Shown one piece after another: positions 27,251 through 33,277 of a DNA stretch of 33,277 nt. Under the pieces are notes generated by a model. It was given only the letters and a program-made list of their open reading frames with translations. It searched no databases and was not told the origin of the DNA. This stretch comes from a bacterium (GTDB taxonomy: Bacteria > Pseudomonadota > Gammaproteobacteria > Burkholderiales > SG8-41). Positions within the stretch are counted from its first letter, which is position 1. The number at the start of each line of letters is the position of its first letter. The position numbers and the translations under genes are program-made. The stretch spans positions 1 through 33,277 of the forward strand of contig DAIDBG010000211.1 of NCBI GenBank assembly GCA_027310225.1. The letters are read 5' to 3'.

Positions 27251-27346
27251 CCTGGCGCCGGTGATGTACCCATCCGGATTCCGCACCGGAGGTTCGCGCG
27301 CGGTCTCCGTCCCACGCTGCTGCCGACGGCCGCCGCCACCGCCTCC

Positions 27347-29233
27347 ATGACCGTGCGCCTGCTGCTCATCAATCCGAAGTTCCGCGAGAGCTTCTGGAGC
27401 TTCAAGTGGGCGGTCGAAGGGGTCCTCCCCGGCAAGCGCGCCGTGAATCCGCCGCTCGGGCTCGCCACGCTGGCCGCGCTCTGCCCCCCGCACTGGCACG
27501 TCGAGATCGTGGACGAGAACATCGAGCCGGTGCCGCTCAGGCCGCGCGCCGACCTGATCGGCGTGTGCGGGATGGGAGTGCAGTTCGGGCGCCAGAGCGA
27601 GCTCCTCGCCTATTACCGCAACCAGGGCTACCGCACGGTGGCGGGAGGCAGCTACGCCTCGCTCTGCCCCGATCTCTATGCGCAGCTCGCCGACAGCGTG
27701 GTTGCCGGGGAAGCCGAGTACATCTGGCCGCGGTTCTGCGAGGAATTCGAGCGCGGCGCCCCGCGCGCGCTCTACCGCGAAACCGGCACCGTTTCCCTCG
27801 CCGATTCGCCGGTCCCGCGCTTTGACCTGCTCAAGCTGGAGAAGTACACCACGGCGACGCTGCAGTTCTCGCGCGGCTGCCCGTTCCGCTGCGAATTCTG
27901 CGACATCATCGTGATGTTCGGGCGCAAGCCGCGCTGCAAGACGCCGGAACAGGTGGGCCGGGAGCTCGACGCGCTGAGGGCGCGCGGCGTGCGCAACGTC
28001 TTTTTCGTGGACGACAACCTGATCGGGCACCGGGCGCAGGCCGGGCACCTGCTGCGGTTTCTGCGCGCCTACCAGGAGCGGCACGGCTACTGGTTTCATT
28101 TCGGCACCGAGGCTTCCCTCAACCTCGCACAGGACGCGGAACTGCTCGGGCTGTTCCGGGACGCCCGTTTCGAGTGGCTGTTCATCGGCATCGAGTCCCC
28201 GGACGAGGAGACGCTCCGGCAGACGCGCAAGACCCAGAACATCCACGAGAACGTGCTGACCTCGATCCGGCGCATCTACTCGTACGGCATAGACGTGCTC
28301 GCCGGATTCATCATCGGCTTTGACAACGATACGCCCGCCACTTTCGAGCTGCAGCGCCGCTTCATCCGCGACGCCGGGATCCAGGTCGCGATGATCGGGC
28401 TGCTCACGGCGTTGCCCAGGACCCCGCTCTACGAGCGCCTGCAGCGCGAAGGACGCCTCATCGCGCAGGCCGACAGCACCGACAACACCAAGCCGCGCAC
28501 CAATTTCCTGCCCCTGCGCATGAGCTACGAGGACATGGTGCGCGGCTACATGGACCTTTACCGGAGCCTGCTGTCCGACCGCGGGATCGCGGAACGGGTG
28601 CGCAGCAAGATTCGCCACATGGCGGACCCGGTGTACCGCGGAGAGTACTCGGCGCGCGAGCAGATCGGCATCATCGCCCGGCTTCTCACGAAGGGCATCG
28701 CGCGCGGCGGCGGGCGCAGGGTCTTTCACTTCGCGTGCAGCCTGCCGTGGCTCGCGCCGCGCAAGCTGCCGCTCGCGATCGTGGACTGGATCGCGGGGCT
28801 GGCGATGCGCGACTACGTGGACCGCCACTTCGCCGCTCCGCGCGTGCGAGACGCCGCGGTCGCCGGCAAATGGTTCGCCTCGATCGAGCGCGCGATCCGG
28901 CGCTACGTCGAGGACGGCAGGGCGAGCGTGGAGCTGAAACTCCTCGCCGATTCGGTCCCGCGGCTCAAGCTGCGGATCGCCGGCCGGCTCGACCGCGCTT
29001 TCTTCACGCGCTGCGCGAGCCGGCTCGTGCGGCTGCTCGGCTGCACGCGCGCGTCGGTCACGCTGGTGGTGGACGAGCTCGAAGCGCCGCAACTGCGCAA
29101 CCTGCAGCATCTGCTGCGGCGCCTCGCCCGCTACGGCGACCGTGTCTTCATCGAGGTGAGCGAGCGGCTGCGGCACTCGGTCCCGGTGGACTCCTCGGTG
29201 TTCAACCTCATTCTGGAAGCAGACGCCAGGTGA
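27347..29233 (+). CDS. B12-binding-type radical SAM protein with C-terminal extension
   Basis: The 628-aa protein starts with a Rossmann-like cobalamin-binding-type domain (MTVRLLLINPKFRESFW; VDENIEP; about 1-140). No DxHxxG motif is seen, so any cobalamin would bind base-off. The radical SAM core follows with the 4Fe-4S triad Cys178, Cys182 and Cys185 in FSRGCPFRCEFCDI, and VFFVDDNLIGH. After the barrel comes a DUF4070-like region (LTALPRTPLYERLQREGRL) and about 190 residues I do not recognise. The ATG at 27347 begins the conserved domain; a GTG at 27224 lies inside the repeat and is rejected. Ten bases separate it from ubiU, so it heads the ubi operon. Substrate unknown; methylation or a C-C/C-S step is possible. 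Confidence 0.88.
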   Translation: MTVRLLLINPKFRESFWSFKWAVEGVLPGKRAVNPPLGLATLAALCPPHWHVEIVDENIEPVPLRPRADLIGVCGMGVQFGRQSELLAYYRNQGYRTVAGGSYASLCPDLYAQLADSVVAGEAEYIWPRFCEEFERGAPRALYRETGTVSLADSPVPRFDLLKLEKYTTATLQFSRGCPFRCEFCDIIVMFGRKPRCKTPEQVGRELDALRARGVRNVFFVDDNLIGHRAQAGHLLRFLRAYQERHGYWFHFGTEASLNLAQDAELLGLFRDARFEWLFIGIESPDEETLRQTRKTQNIHENVLTSIRRIYSYGIDVLAGFIIGFDNDTPATFELQRRFIRDAGIQVAMIGLLTALPRTPLYERLQREGRLIAQADSTDNTKPRTNFLPLRMSYEDMVRGYMDLYRSLLSDRGIAERVRSKIRHMADPVYRGEYSAREQIGIIARLLTKGIARGGGRRVFHFACSLPWLAPRKLPLAIVDWIAGLAMRDYVDRHFAAPRVRDAAVAGKWFASIERAIRRYVEDGRASVELKLLADSVPRLKLRIAGRLDRAFFTRCASRLVRLLGCTRASVTLVVDELEAPQLRNLQHLLRRLARYGDRVFIEVSERLRHSVPVDSSVFNLILEADAR

Positions 29234-29243
29234 CGGCGCTGTC

Positions 29244-30257
29244 ATGGGCAAAAGCGCGCGCCTCGAGCTGGTGTGCCCGGCGGGCAACCTCCCCTCGCTG
29301 CGGGCGGCCGTGGACCACGGCGCCGACTGCGTCTATATCGGCCTGCGCGACAACACCAACGCCCGCAACTTCGGCGGGCTCAATTTCGATCCCGCCACCG
29401 CGCGCGAGGGCCTCGACTACGCGCACCGCAAGGGCGCGAAGGTGCTGCTCGCGATCAACACCTATCCGCAGCCCGCGACCTGGCAGCGCTGGACCTGCGC
29501 CGTGGACACCGCGGCCGATCTCGGGGTTGACGCCATCATCGTCGCCGATCCGGGGCTCATGCGTTACGCCGCCCGGACGCACCCGCAGCTGCAGCTCCAT
29601 CTCTCGGTGCAGGGCTCGGCGACCAGCTACGAGGCGATCAATTTCTACCACCGGCAGTTCAACGTACGCCGCGCGGTGCTGCCGCGCGTGCTGTCGCTGG
29701 CGCAGGTCGGCGAGGTCGTCCGCAATACGCCGGTCGAGATCGAGGTGTTCGGCTTCGGCAGCCTGTGCGTGATGGTCGAGGGCCGCTGCGCGCTCTCCTC
29801 CTACGTGACCGGAGAGTCCCCCAACATGACCGGCGTATGCTCGCCGGCCGGGGCGGTGCGGTGGGAGCACAGGGCGGACGGGCTCGAGGCGCGGCTGAAC
29901 GGCGTGCTGATCAACCGCTACCGCGACGGTGAGCCCGCCGCCTACCCGACGCTGTGCAAGGGGCGCTTCCGGGCGGGCGAGGACGTTTACTACGCAATCG
30001 AGGAGCCGGCGAGCCTGAACGCGCTCGAGCTGCTGGCGGAACTCGCCCGCATCGGCGTTGCCGCCGTCAAGATCGAAGGCCGCCAGCGCAGCCCCGTCTA
30101 TGTCGCCGCGGTCACGCGCGTATGGCGGCAGGCGCTCGATGCGCTCATGCGGGACACCGGCGGCTGCGCGGTGCAGCCGCAGTGGGCCGCGGAGCTGCGC
30201 CGCATGTCCGAAGGGCGGTGCCACACGCTCGGCGCCTACCACCGGCCCTGGAAATGA
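29244..30257 (+). CDS. ubiU: UbiU, O2-independent ubiquinone hydroxylation protein (U32 family)
   Basis: The 337-aa protein closely resembles E. coli UbiU (YhbU) along its whole length: [81 protein letters not shown], and a C-terminal TLGAYHRPW. The four cysteines that hold the 4Fe-4S cluster in E. coli (169, 176, 193, 232) correspond to Cys175, Cys182, Cys199 and Cys238 here, all offset by six. UbiU with UbiV hydroxylates the ubiquinone ring without O2, replacing the flavin hydroxylases. Annotation as a U32 peptidase is historical. It is second in the operon, with ubiV 22 bases downstream. Confidence 0.96.
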   Translation: MGKSARLELVCPAGNLPSLRAAVDHGADCVYIGLRDNTNARNFGGLNFDPATAREGLDYAHRKGAKVLLAINTYPQPATWQRWTCAVDTAADLGVDAIIVADPGLMRYAARTHPQLQLHLSVQGSATSYEAINFYHRQFNVRRAVLPRVLSLAQVGEVVRNTPVEIEVFGFGSLCVMVEGRCALSSYVTGESPNMTGVCSPAGAVRWEHRADGLEARLNGVLINRYRDGEPAAYPTLCKGRFRAGEDVYYAIEEPASLNALELLAELARIGVAAVKIEGRQRSPVYVAAVTRVWRQALDALMRDTGGCAVQPQWAAELRRMSEGRCHTLGAYHRPWK

Positions 30258-30279
30258 AACGTCCCTGCCGCAGATTCCC

Positions 30280-31272
30280 ATGAAGCTCGCGCTGGGACCG
30301 CTGCTCTACTACTGGCCGCGCCGGACGGTCATGCAGTTCTACGAGGAGATCGCCGGCACCTCCGTTGACATCGTGTACCTCGGCGAAGTGGTCTGTTCGC
30401 GCCGCCACGAGTTGCGCCTGCCCGACTGGCTGGACCTCGCGGCGGCGCTGCAGGAGGCGGGCAAGGAGGTGGTGCTGTCAACCCAGGCGCTGACCGAATC
30501 CGAGTCGGACCTCAGGACCTTGCGCCGCATCGCCGGCAACGGGCGCTTCCTGGTGGAGGCGAACGACATGGGAGCGGTGAATCTGCTGTCGGGAACCGCG
30601 CCGTTCGTCGCCGGACCGCATTTGAACGTTTACAACCCGCACACGCTCGGCCTGCTCGCCGGGCTCGGCGCCCGGCGCTGGGTGATGCCGGTCGAAATGC
30701 CGCGCCCCATGCTGGAGGACATGCAGCGCGCGAGACCCGCCGGCGTCGAGACCGAGGTGTTCGCTTTCGGCCGGCTGCCGCTCGCGTTCTCGGCGCGCTG
30801 CTTCACCGCGCGCCGCAACAACCTGCCGAAGGACGACTGCCGCTTCAGCTGCATCGAGCACCCGGACGGACTGCCTCTCGCCACGCTCGAGGGCGAGCCG
30901 TTCCTGGTGCTGAACGGGATCCAGACCCAGTCCTCCCACGTCCACAGCCTGATCGCGGAGCTCGATGCGCTCGCCGGACTCGGCGTGGACGCCGTGCGCA
31001 TCAGTCCGCAATCCCGCCACACGCCGCAAATCATCGCGCTGTTCCGCCAGTGCGCGAGCGGCGCACTCGCCCCCGCCGAAGCCGCGCGCGCGCTCGAGCC
31101 GCTGGCGCCGGGCGCGCTGTGCGACGGCTACTGGCATGGGCGACCGGGCCTGACGAGCATCGTGAAAATGATTGACGATGCTCGACCCCTCACCCCTTCC
31201 CCCTCTCCCGAGGGGAGAGGGGAAATGGGCGGCGGTAAATGGCTCGTCAGCCATTTACCCGAGGCTCAATAG
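30280..31272 (+). CDS. ubiV: UbiV, O2-independent ubiquinone hydroxylation protein (U32 family)
   Basis: The 330-aa protein matches E. coli UbiV (YhbV) with [54 protein letters not shown] and VLNGIQTQS. The cluster cysteines correspond to Cys39, Cys174, Cys187 and Cys191 (E. coli 39, 180, 193, 197). UbiV forms the heterodimer with UbiU. The homologous part ends near GYWHGRPGL; about 35 further residues are encoded by an intergenic-type repeat (from 31186) and are probably not functional. The longer upstream frame from 30058 overlaps ubiU and is rejected. Confidence 0.95.
   Translation: MKLALGPLLYYWPRRTVMQFYEEIAGTSVDIVYLGEVVCSRRHELRLPDWLDLAAALQEAGKEVVLSTQALTESESDLRTLRRIAGNGRFLVEANDMGAVNLLSGTAPFVAGPHLNVYNPHTLGLLAGLGARRWVMPVEMPRPMLEDMQRARPAGVETEVFAFGRLPLAFSARCFTARRNNLPKDDCRFSCIEHPDGLPLATLEGEPFLVLNGIQTQSSHVHSLIAELDALAGLGVDAVRISPQSRHTPQIIALFRQCASGALAPAEAARALEPLAPGALCDGYWHGRPGLTSIVKMIDDARPLTPSPSPEGRGEMGGGKWLVSHLPEAQ
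31186..31259. repeat. Dispersed hairpin repeats at the end of ubiV
   Basis: From about 31186 the sequence CCCCTCACCCC...CCCTCTCCCGAGGGGAGAGG is a dispersed repeat very common in bacterial intergenic regions, with a strong stem around the central CCGAGG. It is followed by a second perfect stem, GGTAAATGGCT (31234-31244) and AGCCATTTACC (31249-31259), with a CGTC loop. Both lie inside the ubiV frame and just before the next gene. They could act as an attenuator or mRNA-stability element within the operon. Confidence 0.7.
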
Positions 31273-31294
31273 AGCAGCTGCAGCAACGCGCCTG

Positions 31295-32893
31295 ATGCGC
31301 CTGCGCACGCTCGACGTGACCGACACCGGCCTCGCCAGCGGGCCGCTCAACCAGGCGCTCGACCGCCAGCTGCTCAAACGCGTCGCCACCGGGCAGGCGT
31401 GTGAAACGCTGCGCTTCTACCGCAACACGCCGGCGGTCAGCGTCGGGTGCCATCAGGCGCTGGCGCGCGAGCTGCGGCTCGATTACTGCCGCGCGAGCGG
31501 CATTGATGTCGTTCGACGCGCCAGCGGCGGCGGCGCCCTCTACCTCGACCCCGACCAGCTCGGCTTCAGCCTCGTCGTGCGCCGCACGCCGGGATGGCGC
31601 AACCTCGCTCTCGCCGACGAACTGCAGCACGCAGGTGAGGCTGTCGCCCGGGCGCTGCACTCGCTCGGCATCGCCGCGCGCGCCGTAGCGCCCAACGATG
31701 TCGAAGTGGACGGGCGCAAGATTGCCTCGGTGTTCGTCACTCACGATGAGCCGGCGCGGCTCGTGCACGGCGTCGTGCTGCTCGACGCGGACGTGCGCAC
31801 CATGCTGGAAGCGCTGCGCGTGCCCACGGAGAAGCTTTCCGCGGACGGGCTCGCTTCCGCGCGCGACCGGCTCACCACCCTCACCGCCTGTCTGGGCGGC
31901 CCCCCGGAACTCGGCGCAGTCAAATCGGCGCTCGCGCGCGCCTTCGTCTCCGATCTCGGCGTGCGATCGGGGCGCGGCCGCTGCGCCACGCTGCGCGACA
32001 GCGTGATGCTCGACCAGCTGGAAGCCGAGCGCGGGATCGCTGCGCGCATCGGGTGGGACGGGGACGGCGCCGGGTTTCTCGAGGCGCTGGTGCGGACGCC
32101 CGCGGCAACGCTGCGCGCCCGCGCGCAGTTCAGCGCGGGCGGCGAACGCTTTGCGCGCGTCGAATTCGCGGCCGACGCGCACGTCGCGCCGGCGAGCTAT
32201 TTCACCAGCCTGCAAGACGTCCTCGCCGGGCTTCCGGTTGCGCTGGCGACCGAGGCCGTCGGACATTGGTCGCGGCGTCACGCCGCCCAGACCGTCGGCT
32301 TTCAAGCCGCCGACATCGTGCGGCTGCTCGAACAGCTCGCCGACAAGCAGCATCTGATGCAACGCCATCGCTTCAGCGCGCGTGAAGCCAATGCGCTGAT
32401 GCCGTACTGCGCGAACGGCGTCGGCGGAACCGAGGCGGTGCTGCGCCGCGCGAGCGTCATGCTCGTCCCGTATTGCGCCAAGCCCGTGTGGTGCAAGTGG
32501 CGCCACCTCGACGGCTGCAGCGAGTGCGGCAAATGCGAAGTCGGTGACGCCTACCGGCTGGCGCGCGAGCGCAACATGCAGGTCACCACGATCACCAACT
32601 ACGAGCACCTGGTCGCCACGCTGCGCGCCATGAAGGCGGGCGGCGTCGCCGCGTATGTCGGCATGTGCTGTTCCAACTTCTTCGTCAAGCGCTACCGCGC
32701 TTTCGCGGACGCCGGGATGCCGGCGGTGCTGATGGACATCAGCGGCGCCAACTGCTACGAGCTGAAACAGGAAAGCGCGGCCTACGCCGGCAATTTCCAG
32801 GCTGAAGCCCGGCTCGACCGCGACCTTCTGGCGCAGGTCGCCCGGCTGATGCCCGGGGCCGCCGTGCCACGCGGTCACGACGCCGCGAAGTGA
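31295..32893 (+). CDS. Fusion of lipoate-protein ligase A-like domain and DUF116
   Basis: The 532-aa protein has an N-terminal LplA-like catalytic domain (about 1-230) with RRASGGGALYLD at 74-85 and NDVEVDGRKIAS holding Lys142, the residues that bind lipoyl/biotinyl-AMP. A small domain resembling the LplA C-terminal domain follows (about 265-300). From about 365 a DUF116 domain carries nine cysteines: YCANGVGG, PYCAKPVWCKW, GCSECGKCEVGD, GMCCSN and GANCYE, suggesting an Fe-S or metal site. The ATG at 31295 starts the LplA homology; an ATG at 31172 lies in the ubiV repeat. It lies 22 bases after ubiV and 6 before ubiT. Its substrate is unknown; it could lipoylate the E2 at 4.9-9.8 kb or act on an unknown partner. 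Confidence 0.85.
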   Translation: MRLRTLDVTDTGLASGPLNQALDRQLLKRVATGQACETLRFYRNTPAVSVGCHQALARELRLDYCRASGIDVVRRASGGGALYLDPDQLGFSLVVRRTPGWRNLALADELQHAGEAVARALHSLGIAARAVAPNDVEVDGRKIASVFVTHDEPARLVHGVVLLDADVRTMLEALRVPTEKLSADGLASARDRLTTLTACLGGPPELGAVKSALARAFVSDLGVRSGRGRCATLRDSVMLDQLEAERGIAARIGWDGDGAGFLEALVRTPAATLRARAQFSAGGERFARVEFAADAHVAPASYFTSLQDVLAGLPVALATEAVGHWSRRHAAQTVGFQAADIVRLLEQLADKQHLMQRHRFSAREANALMPYCANGVGGTEAVLRRASVMLVPYCAKPVWCKWRHLDGCSECGKCEVGDAYRLARERNMQVTTITNYEHLVATLRAMKAGGVAAYVGMCCSNFFVKRYRAFADAGMPAVLMDISGANCYELKQESAAYAGNFQAEARLDRDLLAQVARLMPGAAVPRGHDAAK

Positions 32894-32899
32894 AAGCCA

Positions 32900-33277
32900 A
32901 TGGACCTGCCGCCGCTTCCCGCCCCGCTGCAAGCCGTGCTGTCACGGCTGCCGCAGTATCCCCCCGCGGCGGCGTTCGCCGTCCTCGTCAACCTGTGGCC
33001 GGGCAATGCCGTGAGCGGCAGGAACCTTCCCGCAGCGCAGGGCAAAGTCGTCTGCATCCGCGTGCGCGATGCCGGGCTGCGGCTGCTGTTCCGCGTGCAC
33101 GAGGAAGGCGTGGCCGCGTGTACCGGCGCACGGCCCGACGTGACCATCACCGCCGATGCCGGCGTATTCGTGGCGCTCGCGCTGCGCCGGGAAGACGCCG
33201 ACACCCTGTTCTTCAACCGGCGCCTCGACATGGAAGGCGACACCGAGCTGGGCCTGCTGATCAGGAATACGCTCGAT
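32900..33277 (+). CDS. ubiT: UbiT, SCP2-domain lipid-binding protein (runs off right edge)
   Basis: The visible 126 residues match E. coli UbiT (YhbT). The hallmark DTLFFNRRLDMEGDTELG at 101-118 is almost identical, and DVTITADAGVFVALALRRED precedes it. UbiT is an SCP2-type protein that binds isoprenoid quinone intermediates in the O2-independent pathway. The ATG at 32900 follows the LplA-DUF116 stop by six bases, so the gene belongs to the same operon. The C-terminus is beyond the window. Confidence 0.93.
   Translation, partial: MDLPPLPAPLQAVLSRLPQYPPAAAFAVLVNLWPGNAVSGRNLPAAQGKVVCIRVRDAGLRLLFRVHEEGVAACTGARPDVTITADAGVFVALALRREDADTLFFNRRLDMEGDTELGLLIRNTLD

Noticed and set aside
27224-27346. 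GTG start that would lengthen the radical SAM protein by 41 residues
   Set aside because: The start lies inside palindromic element copy 2, and the added residues have no family similarity; the cobalamin-type domain begins at the ATG at 27347.
31172-31294. Upstream ATG for the LplA-DUF116 gene
   Set aside because: The extra 41 residues come from the dispersed repeat at the end of ubiV; LplA homology starts at the ATG at 31295.

Overview
The window is GC-rich, densely coded DNA, most likely from a betaproteobacterium. Supporting clues are a Bug/TctC-type periplasmic receptor, UbiU/UbiV proteins close to the enterobacterial ones, and FNR/Anr-type boxes. No rRNA or tRNA gene, CRISPR array, intact insertion sequence or replication origin was seen. 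All assignments come from reading the sequence and recalling protein families; no search was run.

Layout. (1) 1-4458: glycogen/alpha-glucan metabolism, with a GH57 gene cut by the left edge and glgC on the minus strand, and glgB divergent. (2) 4455-4928: a small DUF2934 gene and a divergent control region with two perfect TTGAT-N4-ATCAA boxes. (3) 4969-10248: an operon of an AMP-forming acyl/acetyl-CoA synthetase, pyruvate dehydrogenase-type E1 alpha, E1 beta and E2, and an acyl carrier protein. (4) 10318-12999: a DapA-family lyase/synthase with a Bug receptor, and a carboxymuconolactone decarboxylase-family protein. (5) 13075-18936: an unknown 177-aa protein, then a minus-strand run pncA-pncB-Lon-like protease-universal stress protein. 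(6) 19093-26988: a Na,K-ATPase-like P-type ATPase, a 95-aa unknown, CheR, Hsp20 with a coupled small protein, GroEL followed by a dnaJ-like remnant, and a hemerythrin-like protein. (7) 27084-33277: an operon radical SAM-ubiU-ubiV-(LplA+DUF116)-ubiT, with ubiT cut by the right edge.

The unifying signal is regulatory. Eight FNR/Anr/Dnr-type boxes (TTGAY-N4-RTCAA) lie between 4.8 and 27.1 kb. Nearly every one is upstream of a gene for stress, energy or quinone metabolism, and five or six have a plausible -10 element at the distance expected for class II FNR activation (about -41.5). This suggests an oxygen-limitation island comparable in content to the low-oxygen-activated (lxa) locus described in Burkholderia cenocepacia: chaperones, a stress protein, a protease, NAD salvage, an ion pump, a second PDH and O2-independent ubiquinone synthesis.

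The strongest candidate for something little described is the last operon. UbiU, UbiV and UbiT are the known O2-independent ubiquinone proteins. Here they are interleaved with a B12-type radical SAM protein and a fusion of a lipoate-ligase-like domain to a cysteine-rich DUF116 domain, neither of which belongs to the known pathway. Intergenic repeats also mark the region: a 30-bp inverted repeat between the E2 and ACP genes, a two-copy degenerate palindromic element, and a repeat that extends the C-terminus of UbiV.
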